A DNA stretch of 64,000 bases from Streptomyces sp. NBC_00691 (GCF_036226665.1 NZ_CP109007.1:7378001-7442000), one strand, 5' to 3'; counted from the stretch's first letter, positions 24,499 to 34,145 are shown. Program-made: numbers and translations. Notes: generated by a model not told the origin, from the sequence alone.

Positions 24499-26319
24499 TT
24501 ACACCTGCTCCGCCCTGGTCGCGGTGTCGTCGAGGAAGCCGCCCGACTGGTGCTGCCACAGATTCGCGTAGGCGCCCTCCGCGGCGAGGAGCTCGTGGTG
24601 CGTGCCCTGCTCGACGATGCGTCCGCTGTCGAGGACGACGAGCCGGTCCATGGTGGCGACCGTGCTGAGCCGGTGCGCCACCACCAGCGCCGTGCGCCCC
24701 TCCATGAGGCGCCAGAGCGCGTCCTGCACGAGGATCTCGCTTTCGGAGTCCAGGGCGCTGGTCGCCTCGTCGAGCAGCAGGATCGGCGCGTCGCGCAGGA
24801 TCGCCCGTGCGAGGGCGACCCGCTGGCGCTGGCCGCCGGACAGCTTCACCCCGCGCTCGCCCACCATCGTGTCGAAGCCCTCGGGCAGCCCGTCCACGAA
24901 CTCCGTGACGTGCGCCGCCTCGGCCGCACGGCGGATCTCGGCGTCGGTGGCGTCCGGCCGGGCGAAGGCGATGTTCTCCCGCAGTGTGCGGTGGAACATC
25001 GCCGGGTCCTGCGGCACATAGCCGATGAGGCCCCGCAGTTCGGCCTGGCGCAGGCGGCTGATGTCCTGTCCGCCGATCATGATCCGGCCGCCGTCGATGT
25101 CCGTCATCCGCAGCAGCAACCGGGTGAGCGTGGTCTTGCCTCCGCCGGACCGGCCGACGAATCCCACCTTCGCCCCGCTGGGAACGGCCAGTTCGAGCCC
25201 TTCGAAGAGGGGCTTCGCGCCCGCGTGGGCGAAGGTCACCTTCTCGAAGCGGATGTCGGCGCCGTCGGAGAGGAGCGGCTCCGGCGGCTCCGGATCCCGT
25301 ACGGTCGGCGGGGTCCGCAGCAGTTCGGTGAACTGCGCCGCCTCGGTCATCGAGCTTTCCAGACGGCGGTAGATCTGGTTGAACTCGAACATGATCCGGG
25401 TGGCGTTGGAGTAGTAGGTGAAGGCGACGACGACCGCCTCGACGCCGTGTTCCCCCGCGCCGAGGGAGAGCGCGAGCACCAGACCGAGGACGTTGGTCAG
25501 CACGGACATCGGTGCGATCAGTGTGTCGATGCGCAGGTTCCCGTAGTCCCAGGAGCGCAGCGTCAGGCGACGAGATTCGGCCACGCGCGAGCGGTGCTCG
25601 GCCGCCTCACGTTCCTCGGCGGCGAAGGACCGGACGGTGTCCATGTTCATCAGGCTGTCGGCGACGTGGCCCGACACCCGGGCGATCGCCTCCTCCCGCC
25701 GGTCGACGAGCGCCTGACGGCGACGGATCAGGGGCCGCACGCACAGCGTCGTGACCCCGATCATCGTCAGGAGGCCGACGACGAGCAGGGGTTCGTACGT
25801 CCACAGCACCACCGACGCGAACACGAGGGGGACGAACTTGCCCATCACCGAGAAGGTGAGCGTGTCGACGAACTCCTCGAAGCGCGAGGCGAAGCTCAGG
25901 ACCCGCTTGGTCAGCGAGCCGGCGAAGTTGTCGTGGAAGAAGGCGGCGTCCTTGGCGAACAGCGCGTCCATCCCGATCACGTACAGGTGCTCGATGCCGA
26001 GCGCGTCCAGTCGGTTCAGGCAGTGCAGCCCGACGCGCCACAGGGCCTCGGCGAACAGCAGTACCCCGGCGAAACCGAGGACGTAGGGCAGCATCGGTCC
26101 CAGGTCCACGCCGCCGTCGGTGTCGCCCGCGATGCGGCCGACGAGCTTGGCGACGATCAGCGGCACGACGTAGAAGATTCCGATGTTGCCCAGTGCCGGG
26201 AGGAGCATCGCGGGCACGGTCCACCGTTTGAGCCTGGTCAGCTCCCGTGTGTAGAAGCGAAGCGCGAGCAGCACCGAGCCTCTGCCTGGCGAACTCTTGC
26301 GCGATTCGGGTGTTCCCAT
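24499..26319 (-). CDS. ABC exporter half-transporter (fused membrane and ATPase domains)
   Basis: A 606-residue type IV ABC half-transporter. Six membrane helices occupy about residues 30-320. The ATPase domain has Walker A GRSGGGKTT, signature LSGGQRQR, Walker B ILLLDEATS and switch His in VVAHRLST. Length is typical and it should work as a homodimer, because no partner half-transporter gene is next to it. It exports a lipid, peptide or drug, and the substrate cannot be read. The ATG has AGGA 8 bases upstream. A 320-base gap separates it from the CsbD-like gene upstream. Confidence 0.93.
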   Translation of the reverse strand: MGTPESRKSSPGRGSVLLALRFYTRELTRLKRWTVPAMLLPALGNIGIFYVVPLIVAKLVGRIAGDTDGGVDLGPMLPYVLGFAGVLLFAEALWRVGLHCLNRLDALGIEHLYVIGMDALFAKDAAFFHDNFAGSLTKRVLSFASRFEEFVDTLTFSVMGKFVPLVFASVVLWTYEPLLVVGLLTMIGVTTLCVRPLIRRRQALVDRREEAIARVSGHVADSLMNMDTVRSFAAEEREAAEHRSRVAESRRLTLRSWDYGNLRIDTLIAPMSVLTNVLGLVLALSLGAGEHGVEAVVVAFTYYSNATRIMFEFNQIYRRLESSMTEAAQFTELLRTPPTVRDPEPPEPLLSDGADIRFEKVTFAHAGAKPLFEGLELAVPSGAKVGFVGRSGGGKTTLTRLLLRMTDIDGGRIMIGGQDISRLRQAELRGLIGYVPQDPAMFHRTLRENIAFARPDATDAEIRRAAEAAHVTEFVDGLPEGFDTMVGERGVKLSGGQRQRVALARAILRDAPILLLDEATSALDSESEILVQDALWRLMEGRTALVVAHRLSTVATMDRLVVLDSGRIVEQGTHHELLAAEGAYANLWQHQSGGFLDDTATRAEQV

Positions 26320-26639
26320 CCAATCCTGCCTTTCGGATCAAAGTGGACAGGATGGACAGTTTTCCGTGTGTGGACTCGCGCCGTCCAAGGGTTTTCCCGG
26401 GGTGACTCCCCTCGGCCCCTCGTGGTCCGGAGCCGCAACTGGCCTGAAATATCCCTCTGGCTGACAGATCATCATGTCAGCGGCCGATCATCCCCGCTCA
26501 GTGCCGCGGAGGTGGGGACAGGCACGAAAGGGGCCGGCCCCGCCGGGCCGGGGGCCGATGACGGTCACGCCTCCGGTCGCGGGCGGTCACCGGCCGTCGG
26601 CTGCCCGACGGGGGAGGAGTCGCTGAGGACGCCCGTCGC
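26320..26639. other. 320-base intergenic region upstream of the ABC exporter
   Basis: No gene is seen. An inverted repeat CTGACA-8-TGTCAG lies at 26461-26480, directly after the AT-rich segment AAATATCC, and may be an operator or promoter element for the exporter. Closer to the gene, TGGACAG occurs twice in tandem with a 2-base gap. The rest is GC-rich and unstructured. Confidence 0.5.
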
Positions 26640-26828
26640 TCAGGAGCCGCTCCGCTTCATGTCGTCGTGTGCCTTCCGCGCGCTCTCGTGCACCCGCTCG
26701 ATCGCCGCCCGGGCCTCGGCCGCCATCCGGTCGGCCTCGCCCTCCGCCTCCGGACGCGAGTCGCCGCCGGCCTTCCCCGCGGCCTCCTCGACGGTTCCCT
26801 TGCCCTTCTGCACGGTGCTCTTGCGCAT
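26640..26828 (-). CDS. CsbD-like stress protein (62 aa)
   Basis: A 62-residue very hydrophilic helical protein. The stretch KGKGTVEEAAGKAGGDSRPE and then AEGEAD matches the CsbD pattern of general-stress proteins. It is followed by a charged helix (AARAAIERVHESARKAHDD) that is not part of the short CsbD unit. The ATG of MRKSTVQKGK follows AGGAA, and an upstream start 9 codons earlier lacks a ribosome site. The function of CsbD proteins is unknown. It stands alone between the ABC exporter and the DUF3040 gene, all on the minus strand. Confidence 0.75.
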   Translation of the reverse strand: MRKSTVQKGKGTVEEAAGKAGGDSRPEAEGEADRMAAEARAAIERVHESARKAHDDMKRSGS

Positions 26829-26980
26829 GATCGGGTTCCTTCCGTCGCATTCCACGTCGGGTCGCTTCCTTCTCCCTGCCGCTGCCCCTGATGCCGGGGT
26901 TCATGCGGCGGGACCGGGACGAGCGGTCACCTACGCGCGCGCGTACGGACGCGGACGCGTACGCCCGCGACGACTGTCCT

Positions 26981-27343
26981 TCAGTCCGCCCTCCGCCGCG
27001 CCGCCGCGCTCCTCCGCCGCGCCACCGCCCGCACCAGCAGCCGCATCAGGCACACGGCGGTGACCACCCAGACGGCGGCGAAGACCCAGAGCGGTCCGGA
27101 CGACGAGGACACGGCCGCGAGGAGGAACAGGGCCACGCAGACGACGCCGAGAGCGGCGGTGATCCAGCCGAGGCGATGCCGCAGGCCCCCGCCCCAGGTG
27201 CCTCCCGCGCCACCCGTGCCCGGGGCGGAGTGTCCGAGCGAACGCAGTCTGCGGTTGAGGGACGCGTCGCTCCGAAGGCCCGCTTCGATGCCCTCGAGGA
27301 TCTTCCGTTCCTGATGGGTGAGCTTGGGATTGGGATCGTGCAT
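26981..27343 (-). CDS. DUF3040 membrane protein
   Basis: A 120-residue protein with the DUF3040 N-terminal helix LTHQERKILEGIEAGLRSD, a Gly-rich linker and two membrane helices (LGWITAALGVVCVALFLLAA and LWVFAAVWVVTAVCLMRL), ending in an Arg-rich cytoplasmic tail. The start MHDPNPKLTH has GGGAG ahead. The function of the family is unknown. It is about 100 bases downstream of the NmrA-like gene on the same strand. Confidence 0.85.
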   Translation of the reverse strand: MHDPNPKLTHQERKILEGIEAGLRSDASLNRRLRSLGHSAPGTGGAGGTWGGGLRHRLGWITAALGVVCVALFLLAAVSSSSGPLWVFAAVWVVTAVCLMRLLVRAVARRRSAAARRRAD

Positions 27344-27447
27344 GACGAACTCCCGTCGAGCGTCGAGCGGTCCGGTCACGGTCGGTACTCACAGTGCGGG
27401 TCTCACGGTCCACGCTCGGGTCGCCCCTTCCCCCACGGTGTCACCGG

Positions 27448-28401
27448 TCACGTCCAGGCGGTGCGCAGACGGTCCTGGTGCGCCGCGAGCCAGGTACCGA
27501 AGTCCTGGAGGGCGGGATTGAGGCTCCGGACGGCGTCGATGTCCCGGGCCTCCGTGAAGTGCTGCTCGCAGTCCGTGTAGTACTGGAACATGTTCCCCGA
27601 CTCGTCGGCGCCCGGGAATCCCTGCGCACGCCATTCGTCAGGAGTCAGAGGTCGGTAGCGCACCGGTTCGCCGAGCGCCTCCGTCAGGGCCGAGGCCATG
27701 TCGGCGACCTTGAGGTGTTCGCCGGCGATGCTGACCGTCGCCGCGATGAGGTCCGTACCGCGCGCGAAGACGGCCAGTGCCGTCCTGCCGACGTCGTCCA
27801 CGGCCATCCCCGAGAGCCTGGCGTCGCCCATCGGGTAGGTCAGCCACAGGGCGCCGTCCGCGCCGCGCCGCGGGGCGAAGGCCCCGATCAGGTTCTCCCA
27901 GAAGAACGTGGTGCGGAGGAAGGTCGTCGGCACCCCCGCGTCGAGGAAGTACCGGTCCGCCTCCGCCTTCCCGTCGAAGTGCGGCACCTTGTACTTCTCC
28001 TGGAGCGTCGGCATCCGCTCGTCGTCGAGCGGCACGCACGCCCGGGTGTCGTCGAGCGTCGACCAGATCGCGTGCTGCACCCCCGCGTGCGAGGCGGCTC
28101 CGGCCAGGGCCGCGGCCTGGGTCTGCTCCCGCTCGGCGGACATGTGCTCCCAGAAGTTCGTCATCAGGAAGGCGCCGTACGCGTGCTCGAAGGCGGGGCC
28201 GAGGCTCGACGGGTCGTCCATGTCGCCCCGGACGACCTCGGCGCCGAGGCCCTTCAGCTCCGCGGCGGACTCCCCGTCGGGGTGCCTCGTGACGGCACGC
28301 ACCGTGAAGGGTCCGTCCCGATCCGCCAGAACGGCCCGCACGAGGCCCCCGCCCTGCTGCCCGGTCGCGCCGAACACCGTGATGATCTTCTTGGCGGTCA
28401 T
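27448..28401 (-). CDS. NmrA-family NAD(P)-binding protein
   Basis: A 317-residue atypical SDR. The glycine-rich loop is VFGATGQQGGGLVRA and an Arg (TRHP) follows strand 2, suiting NADP(H). Also present are GDMDD, the HIW-like segment HAIWSTLDD, the KAEADRYF block and a long NmrA-type C-terminal lobe. NmrA proteins are redox sensors or isoflavone-reductase-like enzymes, and the sequence does not decide which. It starts at ATG (MTAKKIITV) and lies 232 bases from the convergent end of the MFS gene upstream on the same strand. Confidence 0.88.
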   Translation of the reverse strand: MTAKKIITVFGATGQQGGGLVRAVLADRDGPFTVRAVTRHPDGESAAELKGLGAEVVRGDMDDPSSLGPAFEHAYGAFLMTNFWEHMSAEREQTQAAALAGAASHAGVQHAIWSTLDDTRACVPLDDERMPTLQEKYKVPHFDGKAEADRYFLDAGVPTTFLRTTFFWENLIGAFAPRRGADGALWLTYPMGDARLSGMAVDDVGRTALAVFARGTDLIAATVSIAGEHLKVADMASALTEALGEPVRYRPLTPDEWRAQGFPGADESGNMFQYYTDCEQHFTEARDIDAVRSLNPALQDFGTWLAAHQDRLRTAWT

Positions 28402-28633
28402 GTCGGAATCGCCTCACAGCCGCGTGCGGAACCCTTGGAGCCCGAAAGCCCCTCCCTGGGCCTGTTCCCGGGAACGGCCCCCCGCATGCGAGGGCGGGCC
28501 CGACACCTCACTCCCGGGACCGGGAAACGGGCCCGTCGCCCGGCTCCGGCCGCCTCCCCGGCTCCGGCCGCGACCGGCTCGCGGCTTCGCTCGCCCGGCG
28601 AGCCGCCTGACCGCCCTCTGCCCGGCGCCCCTT

Positions 28634-29911
28634 CTAGGTCCCCGCGACCGGTGCCGGCGTCGGTGCCGTCGACTCCTTCGGTGCGCGTCCCAGCGCGCGG
28701 ATCGCCGGTACCGCGAGCATGACCCCGATGAGGGCGATGCCCATGACCGAGGAGAACAGCAGGACCCGGTCCGCGCCGTACGCGTCCGCCGCCGGCCCGG
28801 CCAGGGCCCGGCCCAGGGGGATGACCATGATGGAGCCGGCCACGTCGTAGGCCGAGACGCGGCTCAGGACGGCCAGCGGGATGTGGGACTGCACGCTCGT
28901 CGCCCACATGACGCCCCAGAAGGCGAACCCGCAGCCCGCCACGACGCCGGTGAGCGCCGTCACCGTGAAGGACCAGCCCAGGGCCGGAGCGAGGGGGTTG
29001 AGGGCGAAGAAGAACATCGCGCAGGCGCCCGCGACCAGCGGGCGGCTCGGCCGGACCCGCATGCCGAGGAGGCCGCCGATGATCGTGCCGGCGCCGTCCG
29101 CCGAGGCGATCCAGCCGTAGCCGCTGGCGCCGTGCTGTTCGGTGAGCAGCGCCGCGCCGAGCGGCAGCGCGGGGCCGAAGACGAAGAGGCCGTACACCGC
29201 CCACACGGCGATGACCCCCCACAGCCACGAGCGCGACCTGAACTCGTGCCAGCCCGTGGCCAGCCGGTGCCACATCGGGTCGTCGCTCTCGTCCTTGGCC
29301 GTGCCGAGTCTGCGCAGCGGCGCCAGGCCCAGCGCGCTCAGCGCGTACGCCGCCGCGATCACCACGAAGGAACCCGCCACGTTCCAGTAGGCCACGAGAA
29401 GGCCCGCCACACCCGGCCCGAGCAGGGTGCAGATGGCCTCGGAGATCCGCAGCAGCGCGTTGGCCCGCTGGATGTCCTCGGCGACCTGGGGGACCAGGCT
29501 CGCCAGACCCGGCTGGAACATCGCGGTCGCGGCACCGCTGAGCGCGAGGAGCGCCATGATGTGCCACAGCCGTACGTCCGAGCCGATCAGCAGCACCGCG
29601 AGCGCGAGCATGGCCACCATGCGGACCACGTCCGCGCCGACCATCATCACCTGGGGCGTGAACCGGTCGGCGAGCACGCCGCCGAACAGCACGAGCAGCA
29701 CGATCGGCGCCATCCACGCGGCCAGCGCGTATCCGACACCGCCCGCCCCGTACCCCGCGCCGAGCACGGCGGTCGTGAGCGACACCATCAGCATGCCGTC
29801 GGCGAGCAGCGAGGTGCTGCGCGCGGTGAAGAACAGCCGGAAGCGGCTCGATCGCCACGGGCTGGGAGGGGGGCTCTGGTCCCGCTCGGCGGTTGCCTCA
29901 TCCATCGTCAT
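28634..29911 (-). CDS. MFS exporter of the carrier-protein cluster
   Basis: A 425-residue, 12-helix major facilitator of the TetA/enterobactin-exporter-like type, with FGGVLADRF in the first cytosolic loop. Its ATG (MTMDEATAERDQ) overlaps the stop of the DUF6271-condensation fusion gene by 4 bases (ATGA), so it is co-translated with that gene. It most likely exports the product of the cluster and confers self-resistance. Another open frame continues upstream through the fusion gene, but it is a shadow of that gene. Third gene of the left arm (dioxygenase, fusion protein, exporter). Confidence 0.9.
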   Translation of the reverse strand: MTMDEATAERDQSPPPSPWRSSRFRLFFTARSTSLLADGMLMVSLTTAVLGAGYGAGGVGYALAAWMAPIVLLVLFGGVLADRFTPQVMMVGADVVRMVAMLALAVLLIGSDVRLWHIMALLALSGAATAMFQPGLASLVPQVAEDIQRANALLRISEAICTLLGPGVAGLLVAYWNVAGSFVVIAAAYALSALGLAPLRRLGTAKDESDDPMWHRLATGWHEFRSRSWLWGVIAVWAVYGLFVFGPALPLGAALLTEQHGASGYGWIASADGAGTIIGGLLGMRVRPSRPLVAGACAMFFFALNPLAPALGWSFTVTALTGVVAGCGFAFWGVMWATSVQSHIPLAVLSRVSAYDVAGSIMVIPLGRALAGPAADAYGADRVLLFSSVMGIALIGVMLAVPAIRALGRAPKESTAPTPAPVAGT

Positions 29912-32900
29912 GTCACATCCCGGTCCCGGCCGGTCCCTTCCCTGAGAATCTGCTGCCGGAGCCAGGCGCTGGTCCGGTCCGCCTCCGCCGGCGGGTGGTG
30001 GACGATCACGTACCGGCGCGGAGCCAGTACGCCGGGGCGGCCGGGGAGCGCGTCCATCAGCGCGGTGTGGGCCTGCGCCGGTGTGAGGGGGGTGTCGCCG
30101 GCGGCGATGAACGCCGTCAGGGATCCGTCCGGTGGTGTGGCGCCGGGCGTGCCGCCTTCCGGCGCCATGGCGTGCGGCGTGCTGTCGCCGGGGGCCACGG
30201 CGTCCGCGGTCACCTGTACGGGGAGTCCCTCCAGGGCCTCGCTCAGTGCCTGTGCCACCAGCGGCGGCGAGGTCCAGGACCCGTCGGTCCGGCACCACCG
30301 CGGCCCGCGTTCGACCGGCCGGACGCCCGTCACCTCGGTCAGCGAGGCGAGCGGCACGTCGTCCGTGGCGGCCGCCTCCAGGAGCCGTACGAGACCGGTC
30401 AGGAAGTCCTCCGCCTCGTCCCGCTTGAACAGCGCGGGGTCCACCCAGGTGCTCAGGTGGAGCAGCGGTTCCGTCGCGTAGACGAAGGTCAGGACGCGGG
30501 TCGGCAGCACTTGGTCCGGGCCCCAGCTCAAGTCGAGGGCACAGTCGGTGGCCTCGAACCGCGCCGTGGCCGCCGCGTCGTTCGCGTCGGCGGCATCTGC
30601 GGCGTCGGTCGCCTCGGACTCCGTCGTCGCCGACGTGACCGTCGCGACCGTCGTCGGAAGGGTGCTGACGTCGTTGAAGACGACATCGCGTGCGAAGTGG
30701 CTGCCCCGTTCGCGCGTCGTCCGTCCGATCATCTCCCAGAGCGCCACCGCGTCGAACTGGCTGTGCCGGTACGCGTTGAGCGCGGCCCCCCAGGCCTTCT
30801 TGAGCAGGGCGTCGAAGGTCGGTACCCGGACGTCGAGGGAGAGCAGCGCGTCCTGGGACAGGGTGTTCACGGAGCGGGCGAGCCGGGGGTGGTAGCGGTT
30901 GGACGTCGGGACGGCGGCCACGCACGCGGGCTGGTCGGCGCGGTGGGCGACGAGCGCGCACCACGCGGTCAGCAGCACCGTGGACGGCATGCCCCCGGTG
31001 CGCTCGGCCACGCGCGCGAGTGCCTGCGCGGCCCGACGTGACCGGAGGGTGAGCCGCGGAGTCCGCACCTCGGTCCCCTCGGCGCCCGGCTCGGCGAACA
31101 TGGCCTGGGGGCCGGTGCGGATGATCCGCTCCCAGTACCGCAGCGAGGCTTCGGACTTCCGCAGTCCCGCCGGTGTCGCCTCCTCGGCGGCGAGGTCGAG
31201 CGGGGTGAGGGACGCCGGTGGAGGGAGCGTCTCGCCCGCGAGCAGGCTCAGCCACTCCTCCTTGAGGACCGCGAGGGCGCTGATGTCGGTCACGGCATGG
31301 CTCGCCGCCATGGTCACGTAGACGGGGGCGCCGGACCGGGCGACGAGGGAGATGCGGAGGGGGAAGTCCCGGTCCAGGTGGAAGCGTGCGGCGCGGGCCC
31401 CGCGGGCCGAGGACTCGGCGTAACCGGCGGGGTCCTCGGGCAGCTCCTCGTGATCGAGGACGGTGACCGTGAACGCCCCCTCGGCCGCCACCACTTGCTC
31501 CCGCGGGGCGCTCCCGGCGGCGTGCGGGAACGTCGTCCGCAGGGCCTCGTGGCGTACCGCGAGCGCCCGGAGTGCCTCGATCACGGACTCCGTCCGGGTC
31601 CCCTCGGGCACGGGCCACACGTCGTGGATGTTGATGTGCTCCGGCTCGTCCCGCAGCATGCAGCGGATCATGTTGGCCTGCCCCATGGTGACGGGGCCCC
31701 GGCGCTCCTCGCCGCCGCTGTACGTGACCGTGAGGGTGCGGGCGCTCCTCGGGCGGACCGCCCGGCTGGCCCGGGTCAGGGCCTCCCAGGCGTCGGTCAG
31801 CAGGGCGAACTCCTCCATGTCCTGCCGCGCCGCGTCGAGGAGTCGCTCGCGGAGGGGGGCGAGCGTGTCGGCGGCGGTGGCGTAGCGGCCGCCGAGGGCG
31901 CGGTAGGAACGGTCGAGGACGTCGAGCCGCTCGGCGTTCTCCGACCGGTCCACCCGGGCGCCGTCCCTGACGAACCCGGCGACGACGGAGGCCCGGACGT
32001 GGCCCTCGGCGTCGAGCAGCGCGTCACCGGCCTCCTTCATCGCGGTGTGGACCGAGGCGAAGTGCGGGGTGGACAGCAGGTACTTGGCGAACCGCAGTTG
32101 GTAGGCGAGGAATCCGGAGTCCGAACGTCGCTCGCCCGTATGGAAGTTGACGATGTGCCGGTTGTGGAGGACGCCGGGCAGGCGGGCGTTCTCGACCAGG
32201 TGGAGGAGGAAGTAGTCGCTTCCGATGGTGTCGGTGGCGGGCGGCAGCGGCACCCGGCCGTACACCTCGCGGTCGAGGGCGATGTTGCACATGTCCACGC
32301 GGGTCGGGCTGACACTCATGAGTGTCGTCCGGTCGCCGGTGTACGCGGCGGTCCCGGCGCCCCGGAAGGACTCCGCTATCAGGTTCCTGCGCCAGATCTC
32401 CGGGTAGCCGGCGGGGATCGAGAGGCCGATGACATCCTCGTAGACGCCCGGGTCGAGGCGGCGGATCTCCTCGACGTCCACGGACATCTCGCCGACGAAG
32501 GAACCGCCGACCAGGGCCACCGGCCGGTCCGCGCAGGTGGGGTCGAGCCTGTTCCGGGAGACCAGGCCGGCGACGTCGGCGGCCCGCAGTCCCAGTGCCG
32601 TGAGCTCGTGGTGGAACGGGAAGACCGGTTCGCCGTCCAGGTGCTGGTAGCGGCTGTCGGAGTCGCGGCGGTGGACCGACACGCAGCCCAGGGCCTCGGC
32701 GAGGAGGAAGGCGCGGTTGGTGCAGGCGCCGTAGGAGACGCCGTCCGGCAGCATCAGGTCCAGCACGTGTTCCGGCGCGGCGACGCCGGACCGCGCGATC
32801 ACCTCCCGCAGGAAGGCCCGCTGCTCGTCCTCGTCGACGTGGTGCACGACCACTCCGGGGACCGCGGGCAGGGAGGCGATCACCTCGCGGTGCTCGGCGA

Positions 32901-33045
32901 CGGTCGCCGCGTCCGAGGAGTCCAGGACGAGGAGCCGTACCTCGACGCCGAACGCGCGGGCGCCGTACGCGGCCTCCTCGGCCACCGCCCGGAGGGTCGC
33001 GGCGCAGGCCCGGTCGGTGGGCAGGGTCAGACAGACACGGCGCAC
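29908..33045 (-). CDS. DUF6271-like (GT-A-like) domain fused to a condensation domain
   Basis: A 1045-residue two-part protein. Residues 1-430 resemble the DUF6271 family (VCLTLPTDRACAATL at the start, GVSYGACTNRAFLLAEAL, then VHRRDSDSRYQ). The DSD at 128-130 after a hydrophobic strand looks like the DxD metal/nucleotide-sugar motif of GT-A glycosyltransferases, which is my inference. From about 450 the chain is an NRPS condensation domain: RHEALRTTF near 499-507, and the active-site block SHAVTD with His583 and Asp587. The first His of HHxxxDG is Ser and the Gly is Ile. No adenylation or carrier domain is attached. The GTG follows GGGGAG and overlaps the dioxygenase gene by 19 bases. Confidence 0.85.
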   Translation of the reverse strand: MRRVCLTLPTDRACAATLRAVAEEAAYGARAFGVEVRLLVLDSSDAATVAEHREVIASLPAVPGVVVHHVDEDEQRAFLREVIARSGVAAPEHVLDLMLPDGVSYGACTNRAFLLAEALGCVSVHRRDSDSRYQHLDGEPVFPFHHELTALGLRAADVAGLVSRNRLDPTCADRPVALVGGSFVGEMSVDVEEIRRLDPGVYEDVIGLSIPAGYPEIWRRNLIAESFRGAGTAAYTGDRTTLMSVSPTRVDMCNIALDREVYGRVPLPPATDTIGSDYFLLHLVENARLPGVLHNRHIVNFHTGERRSDSGFLAYQLRFAKYLLSTPHFASVHTAMKEAGDALLDAEGHVRASVVAGFVRDGARVDRSENAERLDVLDRSYRALGGRYATAADTLAPLRERLLDAARQDMEEFALLTDAWEALTRASRAVRPRSARTLTVTYSGGEERRGPVTMGQANMIRCMLRDEPEHINIHDVWPVPEGTRTESVIEALRALAVRHEALRTTFPHAAGSAPREQVVAAEGAFTVTVLDHEELPEDPAGYAESSARGARAARFHLDRDFPLRISLVARSGAPVYVTMAASHAVTDISALAVLKEEWLSLLAGETLPPPASLTPLDLAAEEATPAGLRKSEASLRYWERIIRTGPQAMFAEPGAEGTEVRTPRLTLRSRRAAQALARVAERTGGMPSTVLLTAWCALVAHRADQPACVAAVPTSNRYHPRLARSVNTLSQDALLSLDVRVPTFDALLKKAWGAALNAYRHSQFDAVALWEMIGRTTRERGSHFARDVVFNDVSTLPTTVATVTSATTESEATDAADAADANDAAATARFEATDCALDLSWGPDQVLPTRVLTFVYATEPLLHLSTWVDPALFKRDEAEDFLTGLVRLLEAAATDDVPLASLTEVTGVRPVERGPRWCRTDGSWTSPPLVAQALSEALEGLPVQVTADAVAPGDSTPHAMAPEGGTPGATPPDGSLTAFIAAGDTPLTPAQAHTALMDALPGRPGVLAPRRYVIVHHPPAEADRTSAWLRQQILREGTGRDRDVT

Positions 33046-34145
33046 GCCGGCTCCCCGCCCTGCCCGGGGGCGGAGGCGTCGCCCTTGTCCGCGGACGAGG
33101 TGTCTCCCGCGTCCTTCCACGAGGTGAGTCCCAGCAGTCGGCTGCCGAGGTCGTTCAGGGTGGCCGTCGGGTACCGCGCGGACTCGTGGAGCACGGGGTC
33201 GCCGACGAGGGTCCGGTTCCAGCGCGGGGTCCGCAGGTGCCGCCAGGAGTCGACGCGGGACCGCCTCAGCCGCTCGTGCTCTTCGAGCGCCGGCATCATC
33301 GACAGGTACTGGACCGCCCGTACCTGGTCCTCGGAGACGTTGCGCGCCACGCCGTGGGCGAGCAGGCCGTTCCAGATCAGCAGGTCGCCGGGGCGCAGGT
33401 CGGGCCGGACGACGGGGTACTCCGCGCGGTCCACGGCGGGGCGCAGCGGGTCGCGGTCGGCCGGCTGGGCGACCTTCCACTCCTCGAACCGCCGGAACAG
33501 CTCAGGGTCGCACTGGAAGCCGCCCGACTCGGGCCGGGTGTCGTTGAGCGCGATGATTCCCTGCACCCGCTGCGGGGGGACCCCCAGGGTGGTGTCGATG
33601 TCCCAGTGCAGCTCGATGTCGAAGCCGCGGTCCGTGGGCTCGATGAGGGCGCGGTCGCGGTTCCCGATGTTGGGCGGGTTGAGGTTGAGCCGGTCCTGGG
33701 TGACCCACAGCTCCTCGCAGTCCCAGACGTCCACGAAGGCGTCGTAGACGCGCTGGGCCTGACGGTTGTCCCAGAGGAGCTGGTGGTGGTAGGCCTCCAC
33801 GAAGCCGTAGACGTGCAGCTGCTGGTCCAGTTCGGAGCGGAACGGCCGGTCCTCGTACCAGCTCTCCGGTCTGTCCGGGTCGAGGCCCTGGAAGTCCCAG
33901 GTGAAGTCGAGGAGGCGCTTCGCGGCCTCCGCCGGGACCGCCTCGCGGACGATGACGTAGCCGTACGTCTGCCAGTGCGCGAAGTCCTCCTCCGACAGCA
34001 CCCGCAGCGGCCGTGACTTCTTGAGCTCCCGCAGCGTGGTCTGGGCGAGATAGGACTCGCCGTCCGCGCTGAAGTACGGCAGGTCCGAGGCCGCCCGGTG
34101 GAGGTGGGGGCGGCGGCGGGGGCGATGGGATGCGGGCGTCGTCAT
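33027..34145 (-). CDS. phytanoyl-CoA dioxygenase-family Fe(II)/2-oxoglutarate oxygenase
   Basis: A 372-residue non-haem iron oxygenase. The facial triad is His180 and Asp182 in ELHWDIDTT plus His264 in LLAHGVARN. Arg276 (VRAVQY) suits 2-oxoglutarate binding. PhyH-type enzymes in biosynthetic loci hydroxylate or desaturate free or carrier-bound amino acids. First gene of the left arm. Its ATG (MTTPASHRP) has GGAGGG ahead and it overlaps the fusion gene by 19 bases. A Ser/Asp/Gly-rich disordered tail of about 25 residues ends the protein. Cytoplasmic. Confidence 0.9.
   Translation of the reverse strand: MTTPASHRPRRRPHLHRAASDLPYFSADGESYLAQTTLRELKKSRPLRVLSEEDFAHWQTYGYVIVREAVPAEAAKRLLDFTWDFQGLDPDRPESWYEDRPFRSELDQQLHVYGFVEAYHHQLLWDNRQAQRVYDAFVDVWDCEELWVTQDRLNLNPPNIGNRDRALIEPTDRGFDIELHWDIDTTLGVPPQRVQGIIALNDTRPESGGFQCDPELFRRFEEWKVAQPADRDPLRPAVDRAEYPVVRPDLRPGDLLIWNGLLAHGVARNVSEDQVRAVQYLSMMPALEEHERLRRSRVDSWRHLRTPRWNRTLVGDPVLHESARYPTATLNDLGSRLLGLTSWKDAGDTSSADKGDASAPGQGGEPACAVSV

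Noticed and set aside
29908..33045. Condensation-domain protein as part of a conventional NRPS
   Set aside because: No adenylation, thiolation or thioesterase domain is encoded in the region. Amino acid activation is supplied by the aaRS-like ligase instead.
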